Positions 35,001 through 47,457 of a stretch of 64,000 bases of DNA are shown here, one piece after another. The position numbers and the translations under genes are program-made. Source of the DNA: Oikopleura dioica (lineage: Eukaryota > Chordata > Appendicularia > Copelata > Oikopleuridae). Numbering within the stretch: the stretch's first letter is position 1; every line of letters begins with the position of its first letter. The notes beneath the pieces are model-generated. The model was not told the origin of the DNA, did no database searches, and saw nothing but the letters and a program-made list of their open reading frames with translations. Where the stretch lies: assembly GCA_907165135.1 (NCBI GenBank), contig OU015568.1, positions 13,648,501 to 13,712,500 on the forward strand, in the 5' to 3' direction.

Positions 35001-38000
35001 TGCCAAACGATGGAAATCGTGTTTTTGAATTTTCAATTTTCCTTCGCTGAACAGAATAACAAGCCATCTTTTAGGCAGCGTCTTGCATAAAATCAAATTT
35101 CCTTCTTTTGAACAAAATGCTTTCCGTTTCTTGGCTCGGATTTTATAGTCTTAGGGAACGTGATAAGATTATGCAAGTTCGAAGCTTTGTGTTCGATAAG
35201 CCCAAAATCTCAAAAATTCAAAATTACGCGGGGAGGGGATTAGGGTAACTTGCAGAGATGAAAACGGCGCATTTTTACCCTTGCAGCCTTCGATAAGGCA
35301 GCGCCGATGATCCGGCGCAGGTGCACACGAATCCAAATAATTTTGGGCAAGGATCTCTATAAACCCTGCCTTTTCGCCTGGCCACGATATCCGTATCTTG
35401 GACCGGAACTGGGTGAATCCAAGACAAAATAATATGATTTCTTGTTTGGCAGTACACAGCTTGGTGCTAATCGGAAATGCATTAGGAGTTGCCAAAACAG
35501 TGCAAAGGCAATAGAAATGAATCCGGAAAAGCGTGTGAATCCGCCTCGCCCTGCTCGGTAACGGTTGTATTTGGAAACACAAAAAAGCGCCAAATGAGCG
35601 GAAATGAAAAGTTCCTCCTAGTTGGGACGCATCTTTATAGGTACACAGCTTTTATTTTCAAAATACAGTGATGCTTTTTCTAATTGACGCCCGGGAAAAT
35701 CGCCGGTATAGAATATTGCTCTCAAACTTGAGCTTTGAGCTTGGCGAGGTTAGAAAGCTTTCTGACTTTGCGATTCTCTAATCACAGTCTTACCACGTGC
35801 AGCCGCTTACAAGCCCACCACTCGTTTCAATCTCTTCTAGAAAGAATATACAACAGAAGTGTCAAGAAAGCACCGTTGCGAAAATCATACCTTTCGTAAC
35901 TCCTCGATGCAAGATCCACCTGTGCAGCTACAAATTTCTACACAAGTCCGTTTTGGTCGGGAGCCCAAAAAAGACCTTTTTTGTAAAAAAATCTATTAAA
36001 AAATAGACAGTCATAGTTTAATTTCTAAATTGCTGCGTCTAAAATTTGAACATTTCCGCTTTAGTTCGTGACAAGTTAAACAAAAAAATAGTCTATTTTT
36101 ATTTTAATAATGGCAATAAGCTACTATTTGAACAAGGCATACGGTTACTTCGTCTTCTAAAAAGAGGACAAACAGTTGTTTATCGCGCGGAACCAGATCT
36201 GTATGCTGGTCCAGGGCGCTAAAAAAGCATTTCCGGGCTTTTTGGCTCGACTGGCCCCTAAATATCGCAAGTGATATTTTTACGCTAAGTCCGGTTTTCG
36301 CGGATCGCCAGGGATTAACCGTTCACTTGAAATATATTTGGAGCGGCTCCGGAACCGATTTCCGGACAGTGGTTACCCTTCCCGGACAAGGCACCGCTGC
36401 TTGCTCATGTTAGAACGTGGTCCGTCTTGATTTTTTTCCTGTACTTATCGCGGCGATCTTTTTTCTTCACATCCGGATCCTGGACGAAACATTTTCGAGT
36501 TTGTCGGACCTTTTCTACAGTTATAATTTATAACATATAAACCCGTTCTAGTATGATCTGACGAGGGCTTTTTCCCCAGAACATTCCTTTTTTCCACACA
36601 ATTGTTCACGCAACTGGCGGTTTTCTCCTGGAAAATCTGACTTCCGAACACTTGCGCTCAGCTTGACTTTCGTAAATAAAACAGCATGATGTGATCCTCA
36701 TAATTCCTTCCTAGCATGCTAAGTCGTTTTAGCACGGACTATCTATCTTTGCCGGGATAAAAATTTTCCATCTGAATCTCGTGCTTCGTCCTAATCCATC
36801 CAATTTTATGTTAGGGTTTCGCTTCCGCTTTCTAACCACGGAAATTCGCGCAAAATCCAAATTTACGCGCTGCAATTCTACAATTCTAATCGAGTCTCCC
36901 TTCTCGTGGGATCTCCAGGGGCCTTGTTGAAGGCGAAAGACTTGTCGAGATTTAAGCATGAACCCGCAGGTATTGTTTAGAGGCCGAATTGCGGCACTTG
37001 TCTCGATCTCGGGGAGAGAAAATTTCAATGTTCGACATGGGCTGGGTGATGCCGAAACATTTGTTCGACATTGAGACATTTGGATCTTGGGCCAACGGCG
37101 ATTAGGTCACAAAGATTTTTAAGAGCTCATTAGCAGGGGCCTTAACAGAACGAGTTGAAGCAATTTTACCAGTAAAAATCATGTTCTACGAGAGCGTTTT
37201 CAATTTGAGTTTGAAGCGATTGTTAGATTAATATTTGGAAATATATGAATTTCGATATTATCGGATACAATTTTTAATCATTTTATGAATTGACGCATAT
37301 TCAAAAGAAAGTCCATGTTGAATAGATATCTCCCAAGCAATTATCCTTGTCTACTTTTTGTAAAATTCATTTATGTTGAAATTTACTTACGATAATCAAG
37401 CGATATTCTCCTTCATTTTCAATCGGCAATTGAGAATCGCCCTCCATCTAGAATTATTCGCCAGTCGCCGGATCAAAGGACTGTAGGTGCGAAGAAAAAC
37501 CGTCACCCTGGATAAGAATTGAAACGGGCGACATTTTGACGATGACAGAGCACTAGAAGAATCAAACTGTGCCCAGATGTATGTGAAATCGGAAAAATTG
37601 GCCGAAAATTTAAATTGCAATTAGGCGGGCGGCGCGAGCCACAGATGGAAATTGTTTCAAGTTGCTCCATTTTGAATTTTCCGGCGGCTAATTGCCGAGC
37701 TCTACTGGTATTTCGAGTCACTCTTTTTGTACTTTTTAGTTTTAATTATTTAACGGCTAAATCCGGTTCCGACATTTTGACCTCTAATTCGACCTTTTTT
37801 CGTGGTGGTGACATTGGTGCGGCGATTTAGCGAGGCTTTACACTCGTAATTGGCTTTTTTATGGCCAAGTACTAAATGGACAGTCCTTTGAGCAAAGCGA
37901 AAATGCATAAAAATGTCAAGCTGCTTCCTAGTTTACTCATTTAGATCCCCACGAAACTTTAGACAGCAATTTATGTCGAGCTATTGAACGCATTCCAAAA

Positions 38001-40159
38001 GAGGGTAAGAGTGGCTTCCCGTTTCTCGCGAAAGTCTCGAAGGAAAACTGTGTACAAGGTGCTTCTAACGAGAAAGTGGAATCTGATCAAGATAGGCGAC
38101 TGCATCCGATTACGAATTTCCAGTTGCCATAATTTCACAGGTGCTTGAGGAGCATCCTCCTGCTTCTTCCCACTTGCCAATTGGGAGTTCGCGGACAGAT
38201 AAAATCAACACCACACTAGTTTGGCCAGCATCGAGCAATCTACCGTTCTAGTGCAACAAATCGTTCACCTGCTTTATCACTGTTATTGTAAATAAATATA
38301 AAAAGAAAGTCTTTCTTGTGATGTAATTTCTAAAAGAGCTGGAAACTCTGTTCGCGCTTGTGCAAAGCGGGGCGAATGGGATTGTTTCGGTTTCAGTCTT
38401 TTCGCCCCTATCGAGGTGGCGAACACTACCGAAGTCTACTAATTGAATTATGTGAGAGGAATTTTAATTTTCTACTCCTGATTTTTATCCTCACACGTTC
38501 GACCACGAGCTGCGACCACAACAAGGAAGTCAATAGTTGTGGGAACACCCGATTGCGTAATAAAAACCAACGAAATTCAACTTGTAAAGCGTTTAGCTGC
38601 TGATTGAATTGCTTCACTCTGGAAGGGAAAATGATTACTTTTTACGATCGCTACATGTGATTGAGCTCGTGTGAATAGTGCTATTATTATGTTAATGATT
38701 TCAGGATAAGCTAAAAGTTAATTCAACAATGATTCCTCGAGAAGAATACAAATTGTCATAAAACAGGAAGAATCTTGCGAATGAAAAATTGGCACTAGAA
38801 CTTGGTTTTGCAGATTGAAGCTTAGGCGTCTAGCCAGGGCAATTTGGCATAAATCCGGGCATAATCTTGACCGTGTGTTTTATCCAAATGCCATCTTTTG
38901 CATTTTTTTTCCAAAACTATCAAATTTGTGAATTTTCCGGCTCATGCGCTAATCCGCCCTGCGATGGTCCTGTTTTGTACCACTGGTAACTACTGGTGCA
39001 ACTCTCGAAAGTGCTCTCAAATCGTCGATAAAGATCCAAACAAATATTCCTCGTTGTGTGGAAAGAACCGGAAGAAAAGGGAGCTCCGGATGATTTGCTA
39101 TTTGACCGGCCAAACAAATATTATTCGTATCTGCTGAAAGTGGTGATGAATTGCCCACAATCGGAAATGGTAACCGATCTCCATCACAACTTCCTTTCAC
39201 AATATTGACAACGAAAGTGGAGCAACCGTCGGTCTCATGCTGCGCGTAACTTTCGAATCTATTTTTAATAAGTGACTGCCAATAAAGTTTTTAAATTATC
39301 GTCTTGTTTTTAACAAGAAGCTTTTATCTCAAATATAAAACTCATATTTGATTATATTACGCTTGTCTAAAGTATGAGAGAAGAAATCCTTCGATACAAT
39401 ATTCTCGAGTGTTTCTTTGATATCAAGATTTTACGAAGGAATAAAACAATGATCAGTTTGAACATATTCAACAGATACATTTTGAAGTTTTCAAAACTAT
39501 CAGCAAATTTTATGGTAGAGCGATTTCAATTTTCAAAACTTAGCTGATACCAGTAGAGATCTGCGTCAATGTGTTCCATCTATGTGAATACACTGAATTA
39601 AGTCTAAAAATACCCTTTCTTCTCCGAATATAAAGCTAGACTTTCCAACTGCAGCAGTTATCAGTGTGAGACCAACCGTCATTTTCTCGTCCTTAAGAAT
39701 TCATTCGAATTTGCTCAGTTAATCAGTTAATAACTTTTAATATCTTTCTACACTATCATGATGCGTTTTAACCGACCTTTTCTCGTTCCCATTGCATCTG
39801 ACGCAACTAATCTGTGGCCATGGTATGTGAAAACTATGATTTTGATAGTATATTACTAGATTTATTGTCTATCGCTAACCGAAGCTATTTTATCGTTTAG
39901 TTTTTCCGAGTTTGAACTATTTTTAAAGTTAGTCAAAATTTGACTGTTTTTCATACAATTTTTTATGATTTTTTAGTTTCCAATAGAATTAATCCGAATT
40001 ATCTTGAACTCGAACAAACCCATTTTATCCATGCTTCTTCAACATGGCAATGTCAACTTTGGGCAAGTATGAAATGAGAAGTGATTCTGTTGAACTTGAT
40101 AGGAATTTAACGATATTACTGTCTAATTAGCATGCAATTATCGCCGCATTTTGAAAATT

Positions 40160-40385
40160 TCAGCCCCCACGCCAGGCCAGATTTTAGCACTCTGACGCCA
40201 CCGAACGCGCGTGGCGCACCGCACTGCTGCGCCCTCGCGCTCTCCCGACTGGACTGAGCGAGAAAACGCATCGAACATTACTAAATCAGTCATTAGACAA
40301 GCTAAAACCACAGAAAACGTTATTCTCACAAAACTCAACACTCCAGAGATCCCTTTCAATTGACCCAAGTCCCAAAAAAGAGATC
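40160..40385 (+). promoter_or_regulatory. GC-rich presumed promoter/leader of Irx
   Basis: A CG-dense block (40160-40265) with GCGCGTGGCGC and related words sits about 120 bp before the Irx start and contrasts with the AT-rich DNA to its left. No TATA box is evident. Assigned by position and composition only. Confidence 0.4.
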
Positions 40386-41377
40386 ATGAATCCTCAAAGC
40401 CTCGGCCTTGCATCGTCTTTGCTCGGCGGTCTCGACCAGCGATTGCTCCAGCAACAGCAGCAGCTTCTTCAAAATCCGTTTCGTCTTGGAACCCAGGCGC
40501 TTGACCCTGCTCTCATCGCCCGAGCTCAATTGGTAAGTCATTCATTGTTGATCAAAACAGGTTCTTTACTCGTTTATCTTCAGACATCGCAACTTCCACG
40601 ACTCCCACAGCTTCCGCAAATGATTGATCCGATGCTCGCCGCTCAGTACGGCTACTCTCAGCTTCTTCACGGAGCTGGTGCCCGCAAAAACGCCACACGA
40701 GAATCTACTGCTCCGCTTAAAAACTGGCTCAAGGAGCACCAGAAGAACCCGTATCCTACAAAAGGAGAAAAAGTTTACCTCGCGCTCATTTCCGGTACGT
40801 ATCGTAACATTTTGTAAAAAAAATATATGAGTGACTTACCTTTATGACGCGACTTTAATATTCATTTTTAGGAATGACCCTCACACAGGTTTCAACCTGG
40901 TTTGCTAATGCGCGCAGACGACTCAAGAAGGAGAATAAATGGTCTCCAACATCCGGCTTCGAAGATGATGATTCTTCTTCTTCCCCAAATAAGAGTTCTT
41001 CAGTGCTCGGTAAGTCGTCGTCACATACCGTGTGCGATGATAAATTCAAAAGTTTTATAATCCTAGATACATTCTTGCGCTTTGAGGTTTGACTAACTTT
41101 CCATTCAGACGAGGAAACCAATGCAGTAAAACGCGTGTCCGAAGATCATATCGAATCCGGATACAGTTCTCACCAGTCGGACCACAGTTCGGAAACATCA
41201 CCAGATAGAGCCGACTCACCAACAGTCTCCGAGCCCGCGCCCATCCGAGTATCCGCCATTAGCGCGAGCATTCCCGTTTCTCCCCCAAGCTCGACTCTCC
41301 CCAGGCCGAAAATCTGGTCCCTCGCAGAGATGACGACCTCGTCAGATGACGAGGAAGAAGAGTTGAATGTCAACTGA
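40386..41377 (+). CDS. IRX: Iroquois-class TALE homeobox transcription factor
   Basis: Exons: 40386-40532, 40584-40794, 40872-41009, 41109-41377; 765 nt, 254 aa, short for the class. After a Gln-rich N-terminus the TALE homeodomain begins [20 protein letters not shown], continues [19 protein letters not shown] and ends [20 protein letters not shown]. This is Iroquois-specific ([35 protein letters not shown]). An acidic Ser stretch (EDDDSSSS) follows, as in other Irx proteins. [11 protein letters not shown] near the C-terminus matches the [10 protein letters not shown] motif. The classical IRO box is not seen. The homeodomain is split by one intron between helix 2 and helix 3. It acts in patterning. 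The 13-kb gene-free region lies 5'. Confidence 0.96.
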
Positions 41378-42969
41378 GGTTGCAGCGAGGTCAACTTTTT
41401 ATATTGAAGCAACTACTGTACTCAGTGACTCGATCGCATGTGACAATCTTAAATACTCAAACTGTACATTCGCTGACCTCGTTTACTTCACCAATTACTT
41501 TGACATTATTTTTGTTCCGAAACAAACTGATTCCTAAGGATTTTGATTACACATTCGAGCTGCACAATTTGTGAATAAATCATCCAAATATGAACATGCC
41601 GTCAATTATTTTAGACAAAAAATATAGATAGACTTTCTCTATTTAAAATTTATCAATAGATTTTCAAACCTTATCACTTTAATCAGGTCTATCACGTATT
41701 GAAATAAGGATAACAGTATGTTATCATAACAGAGCAGAATATAACTATTAGCATAAAACGTATCCAAAAACACAGAACTGTAGCTCAATATCAGTTATTG
41801 AGTTTCCCGAGAGAAAATGGTTTCATCCTTGATTTCAATGACGAACACGATTTCAAAACGCATGGGGCCATCAAAACTTCCGCTTTTGAAAACGAGGGAA
41901 AACAATTTCTCCCTGTGGTATATGAATTTTTGATAGCGACAGGAAAGCTCTAAAGTAATTGTAGTAATATCGATAATCTGGGCTCGCCTTTGCAAAGTGG
42001 CTCTCTGAAACAGAAGCCTGGAAGGACACGAGCCATGTCGGGCGGATCCAGCTGTCTGAGATCCGTAACAAATTTAAAACGCGAACAGGCCCATTCCAAA
42101 CGTGTGAACCCAAGGAGCCCCGACTCAGATCGAATTTTACAAAATCAACAAGTTACGCCAAAATTGGTGTTAAAATCCACAGCCGGTAGTACGGACGAAA
42201 ACGGCATTATCAAATGTAGAGGCGAGCGGTGGAATTAGTCCACTCGCTCTGCAAAGTCAGCGATCTGAGAAAGTGTATACAAAGGGATTACACAGATTTC
42301 CGCACTCGAGTGTGCTTCAGCAGAAAAGAACACATATGGAATGGACCAGCTTATGTCATACAGTCATGGCTAGCGATTTGGCCATGCCTTTTTCAGGAGA
42401 AATGCCGAAAAAAACAATAACGAAGGCTTTCGAGAAAAAAAATGCGAATTATGAAGGTTTTCCAGCTGTTGATCTTGAAGCGGTTGTCTTGTTACAAGGG
42501 GGTGTTAAAAGACCCCACTGTAGCTTGTATTTTATAAACCGATCTGAAGTCTTTTTTTTATTAGGTAATCAATCAGTTATTATACACTACTTGTACAACT
42601 TCAAAAAGCATAAAAAACCTAATGAAAATAATTACAAACGATAGCAGTACATATCATAAATTGATACTTGAAACGCACTATTAGTTATCTTAAACATTAA
42701 AATTGCTTTAGTTTGTTGTTGAGGTGCTTCGTTGACTACTTAACTTGATCATTATCCGGAATTCATGCTATACTGTCAACAGAACATCGTGAATTGTTGG
42801 GAGAAAAAGTGGACACAGCCATGGTTGTTGGACTCATTTGAAGGATTTCTAATGAGTGCGAATTGGGAACGTCAATTCTTGAAAAGCACCAAAATGTTTC
42901 AAGATTTTGAAAAAGGGAAAACAAAACCATCCACAAAACAAAGCTCATTTCGATTTTTCAGAATCGAAA
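41378..42969. other. 1.6-kb intergenic region downstream of Irx
   Basis: AT-rich with a few plus-strand open frames (41990-42240, 42273-42644) that lack splice context, start context and motifs. Nothing assignable. Confidence 0.4.
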
Positions 42970-44063
42970 ATGGGTATTTTGCTCACAAGCCTTTTTCGAC
43001 AAAATGGAAGGCTTGAAGCGGAACTTGCTGAGAAAAATCAACAACTTGAGAAAATCAAGGAAGAAATTCTTGCAATAAGGCGGGAATCAGCTCGAGATAG
43101 AGAAATAATCAGAGAGCTACAGATAAGATTGGAAATTATGGAAAGAATTCACCGCGCGGGGAGTTCACACCGCAGCTCAGGTAGCCAACCAGACGGTCAC
43201 CAAGATCTGGGAGGACTTCTTCGTGGTGCCTTTGGTTTCGGCCAACAGCTAGGCGAATATTTCAATCGTCAGGGATTTGACTTCGATCCGACAGGTCCTC
43301 AACGACATTACACAAGTACTCGTCAATCGGAAAGATCACCCTCCAATTTTTCCTTCCGATCAAGCGGTAATCAAGGTAGAAAATTAAAGTAAAACTGTTA
43401 AAGATCCTTAGTTGACCAGTAAACCAATGAAGTGTTTAGGGCGCTCGGGAACATCAGGTTATCGTGTGAGCACGATCAGCCCTGTCGACGAACTCGATGA
43501 ATTTTCTTTCAGGAACGGACTGAAAAAATGATATCATTCGCGTCTAATTTGCTTCAGTCTTTTTTCAGTGAAATGCCCGACCCCGATAATGACGAAGAAG
43601 AGGACACTTACATTGAGGATTTGAAAGAACAGTTGGTGCGTTTGAATATCCTACTTTCTCCTCAGGAGAATAAGTCAGCGAACTTCAAGGACAGTTTTCT
43701 ATTTATTCATTCTATTCGTCAATAAATTGAAAAACATCAACAAGTTCGACTACGATCGTAAAGTTGAGCTTATCTACTCAGGATGGAAACTTCAATTTGA
43801 CCGTGAAAAAAGAGGAAGGCTCAAGCATATGCTCATAATGAAGAAAATTGGTAATCCTATAAGACTGATGAAAAGTAAAAATAAATTATTTCTAAGATGG
43901 GAACACTCCTCCTTTTCGCGCGGTTATCCGTGAAGTCGGCAAAGGAGGTGCAACTTATGACATTCGTACGGTGAATAGTGAACCACAAGAAGAATGCGAC
44001 GGTCAGATGATCGAATTCGACCTTTTTACGGAGACTGTAAAGATCACTGTCAGCTTTTTTTGA
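42970..44063 (+). CDS. MGILLT-family protein, tandem copy A
   Basis: Exons: 42970-43375, 43440-43512, 43569-43635, 43745-43850, 43897-44063; 819 nt, 272 aa. It begins MGILLTSLF, then a coiled coil (ELAEKNQQLEKIKEEILAI), a Gly/Gln/Ser-rich linker, an acidic segment (PDPDNDEEEDTYIEDL) and a compact C-terminal module with YSGWKLQFDREKRG, DGNTPPFRAVIREVGKG and MIEFDLFTETVKITVSFF. Intron 2 (43513-43568) is GA-AG after TTCAG. The start codon is preceded by a TTTTTCAG acceptor (42954-42961), which suggests a trans-spliced or otherwise short leader. Glycine at position 2 could be myristoylated. I do not recognise the family. A diverged second copy follows. Confidence 0.75.
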
Positions 44064-44213
44064 TAAATTCGGAAAATAAATGATGAGGAACATTTCTGGA
44101 TTCTCGAAGAATATTGAGGCGTTTTATCTTTCCAGATTTTGAAAAAAGGGAAAACCGCTTTTTCCACTCCCGAAAAGTCTGTCAGTTTCAGTCAGCATTC
44201 GTAAACCTCGAAA

Positions 44214-45066
44214 ATGGGGATTTTGCTCACAACCCTTTTTCAACTAACTCGGACAATTCATGTCGAACTGGCTGATCATGACGAACGAATCAATAAAATG
44301 GAGGAAGAGATATTTCTTCTAAAGCAAAAATTAGCCAGAGATGATGAAAACGAAAAAGAAGAAAAATTGGTAGCTCTCGCAAGAACGGGAGATGCAAGAA
44401 GTGTCCGGTCTTCTACGCCTATGCTGGGAAGTGGTGGAGAAAAGCACCCTTCCCAAGATACCAGACCACTTAGACCAAGAAGCTTTGACAAGCAGATCCG
44501 ACTGCTGCAGAATCTTCCTCGATTCCCCGTCGCTCTTGGACACCAGCAGGGCTTATCCGAAGATGTTTTGAAGATGAATGAAAAGCAACTGAAGAGGATG
44601 AATGAAGGCTTTTCACCGACTTCTAAGGATTGTTTTACTTACGAGTTATTTAAATTAAATTATTAAACAGTTTTTACTCAGAAAAAAAAACATTAAAAAG
44701 TTCAACTTTCACCGAGCCGGTCGACGAACTGAAATTTTCTCTCCTCAATGGAAACTCATTTTTGAGCGAGAAAAAAGTGACTGGCTTGACTTGCATAGAC
44801 TCATCCTCGATAGAAGAGGTAATCGTAAATGCATCCAAAGTAAACTTAATTATTCATTTTTCCAAGATCGCAATACCCCCCAGTTCGAGGCAAAAATCCA
44901 CGAAATCGGCGAAATTCGCCGCGAAGGAAAGAACCCAACAAATTACCGTATTCGCATGGATACAAGCGGTCCGAAAGGTGAATCTGGTGGCCCTCAAATG
45001 ATAGAGTTTGACCTTTTCGCTAAAACTGTACTCATCACTGTTACTCTTCCCAAAGAGAGCGAATAA
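44214..45066 (+). CDS. MGILLT-family protein, tandem copy B
   Basis: The first exon starts at 44214 (MGILLTTLFQL, then a coiled coil KMEEEIFLLKQKLARDDEN and an Arg/Ser-rich linker) and runs to about 44564 or beyond. The last two exons are clear: one ending at 44818, and 44867-45066. The intron between them (44819-44866) is at exactly the same place and phase as in copy A. The C-terminal module (FSPQWKLIFEREKSD, DRNTPQFEAKIHEIGEI, MIEFDLFAKTVLITVTL) aligns with copy A. The junction between about 44565 and 44720 is unresolved. Clear tandem duplication, well diverged; function unknown. Confidence 0.65.
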
Positions 45067-45500
45067 ACACAGTAGCAAGTCTTACAACTTGTATAATAAT
45101 AATTTATTATTGTATTATTACCGCGATTCACATTCGTGAGTGACCAATTCAAAAATCGTTTGAACATTTCCCTGTGCTAAAACATAGGACTTTTGTTCAA
45201 ACGCATTACAATAGAAATTGATTCTGGTCAGTCAGAAATTGTTCTTAGAATGAAATCTAAGATTTATTGGTGAATATATTCAGTTTTAATAATCAGCCAT
45301 TAATAATCATTTAAAGTATAAGCTTTGAAAATGTAGAAAAAGCTTGAGTTCTTGTAGAGTCTAAGTTAGACTGGAAAATCGCGAATTTCGGAGCTTTCCA
45401 GCGTCCGATTTGTGATTGGCGCCAAGTGCGCGCCACGGTCTGAATTGCCGCGAGAGATAAATCCTCGATTCGCTACAGAGAAAATCTTCGATTCGACAAG
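45067..45500. other. Intergenic region with a hairpin
   Basis: 434 bp between copy B and the helicase gene. It contains an inverted repeat CGTTTGAACA / TGTTCAAACG (45157-45166, 45194-45203) extended by a second paired block (CCTGTG / CATAGG). No ORF of interest. Confidence 0.5.
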
Positions 45501-47457
45501 ATGTCTGACTCTGACGACTACGATTTGCTACCAGACGATGTCCAAGATGACTTATCAACTGCGGGGTCTAATTTCTTCGATTGCTTGGTAATTATTTGTC
45601 AAATATTCAAATAAATTCAGAATACGAACATAATGCCTTTTCAATTAAAATACGCAATATTTTTATTCAGACTGTTGGCCAAGCGAGCTCAATATGTCCA
45701 TCATCAGTTGCCCTCACAGCCAAATCAGGATTCCAACGAAATAACTTCCAGAAAAGAGAGAAAAGCTCGTTCCAAAATAGCCGCCCGCGACGAAATTTCC
45801 AGCAAACTACTCAAAAGATCGGCTATATTCCGCCGAAGCTGTCGGAAGAAGAATATAGATGCCAAGAGAATGAAATTGGGAACAACTTCGAGAATTATAT
45901 GAACATGGAAATGTCGATTACGCCTGGCGATGGAGTGGAAAACGAAGAAATGCCACCGTTACTGGTTAGTTGGGATGATTTGGATTTGCCCGAGAATCTG
46001 AGAAATAACTTGAGGTAAGGATACAAACCCAGAATTTCTCTTTATGTTGTCTAGGAAGCTGAAGATGGAGGTTCCAACACCTATTCAAAGATGCTCTTGC
46101 AATATTATCAGACACAACTTTGGTAAAATAACGAAATTCCAACCTCTCTTATAAAAATTTCTTTCAATTAGACTGTCTGGCAATATCCGAAACGGGCCAG
46201 GGAAAGACGGCAGTTTTCCTTATTCCCATCATCCGAAACCTTCTTTACCAATCCTCCCTGCCTCCAAAGAAAGCAGTTCCTCAATACCCCCACGTGATCG
46301 TCATCGCACCGACTCGAGAGCTGGCAATTCAAATCTACGACCATGCAAAAAGATTCACAGTTTATACAGAATTGTTCGACAGGATCAAGATCACCTACGG
46401 AGGGGCAAGCATTGATGACCAGGCGGATGAGATTGAGAAGGGATGCCAAATTATTATTGCTACTTTGGGACGGCTTGTGGACTTTGTCAATAGGGAAATC
46501 CTGTCCCTCGAGCAAGTGAAATATTTGGTGATTGATGAAGGCAGAGTTTTAAAAATTCTTACAATTTTATTTTGGCATAAAAGGTCGTTAAACATACGCA
46601 CTTGAAATTTATTTTAAACTTATTTAAAAGCGGATAAGCAACTGATGGAAGGCTTCGAAGAATGCCTCAATCAGTTTCTCCAGCACGAAGATCTCCCGGA
46701 CAAGAATTATCGCCGCACAATCATGACTTCTGCAACAATGACTCCGGATGTCCAGCTTTTGGCGAAAGATCAGCTCTCTGACAGGTCTTATTATTGCCAA
46801 GTTGGCGAGCTGAACCATGCGAATCGAAATATTCGGCAAGAAATCATTCGATGCTACTCGCATTCGAAGTTGAAAACACTCAAGGAAGTTTTGCAACGAC
46901 CAGATGTGAAAGAAGGAAAGACGATCATCTTCACGAATCAGAGAAGACTGTGTATGACGTATTCGTTTCAGCTGCGGAATTGTGGCGTCTTTGGAGCTGT
47001 AGAAAGCATTCACGGAGATCGACACCAGCAAGATAGAGAAACTGCTCTGAGAAGATTCAAAGAAGGAGAAGTCAACATTCTCGTTGCGACGGATCTGATT
47101 GGGCGGGGCATTCACATTCCGAATGTCCAGACAGTCATCAATGTCGATTTGCCGGAGAAAATCCTTGACTACATCAATCGGATTGGACGAACTGGCAGAA
47201 TTGGCCACAACGGAAAATCCATTTCGTTCTATGACCCGTCCAACGACTCAATCATGGCCGAACGTCTCTGCAAGGTCCTTGCACAGAACGACCAAGAACT
47301 GCCTGATTTTCTCACGGCAGAGACTTTCATGCATAACCGAGAGCGATATCGATCGATTGCCCAGGAAACGATGCACTCAAATGACTACCTCATGTCAAGA
47401 AGCAATTTGAATGGACAGGGAATCTTGACTGGCTTCGATTTTAACGAAGAATGGTAG
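45501..47457 (+). CDS. DEAD-box RNA helicase, vasa/DDX3 group
   Basis: Exons: 45501-45587, 45671-46014, 46055-46122, 46172-46540, 46631-47457; 1695 nt, 564 aa. Motifs in order: Q motif (VPTPIQ), motif I SETGQGKT (usual AQTGSGKT), Ia PTRELA, Ib near IIATLGRL (usual TPGRL), II DEAD (VIDEADKQ), III SAT, IV IIFTNQ, V ATDLIGRGIHIP, VI NRIGRTGRIG (usual HRIGRTGR). Motif I, Ib and VI deviate from consensus. The N-terminus is acidic then Arg/Phe/Gln-rich; the C-terminus ends FNEEW, recalling the acidic tryptophan end of Vasa. The DEAD codons are split by an intron whose donor is GC (46541-46630). RNA unwinding, possibly germline; Vasa versus DDX3 is not settled. Confidence 0.88.

Larger units (their letters stand above)
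27048..40385. other. 13.3-kb gene-free, AT-rich region upstream of Iroquois
   Basis: No ORF here has splice context, codon bias or a recognisable motif; all are short and random-looking. The stretch is mostly AT-rich, with local GC-rich patches near 28890-29110, 31250-31340 and just before the Irx gene (40160-40265, several CGCG words). A diverged direct repeat pair lies at 31724-31857 and 31924-32024. Genes elsewhere in the window are usually under 300 bp apart, so the gap is exceptional. Placement next to a developmental homeobox gene suggests cis-regulatory DNA; this is inference. Confidence 0.6.

Noticed and set aside
35169-37079. Open frames of 116-137 codons in the gene-free region
   Set aside because: Isolated, with random composition, no introns with good signals, and no motif. 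Expected by chance over 13 kb.
27048-40385. CRISPR arrays, bacterial operons or a viral insertion in the gene-free region
   Set aside because: No regularly spaced identical repeats, no ribosome-binding sites or long prokaryote-like ORFs, and no viral gene frames seen.
44564-44720. A definite intron joining the two parts of MGILLT copy B
   Set aside because: Several donors (GT at 44565, GA further on) and two acceptors keep the frame, and copy A does not decide between them. Left open.
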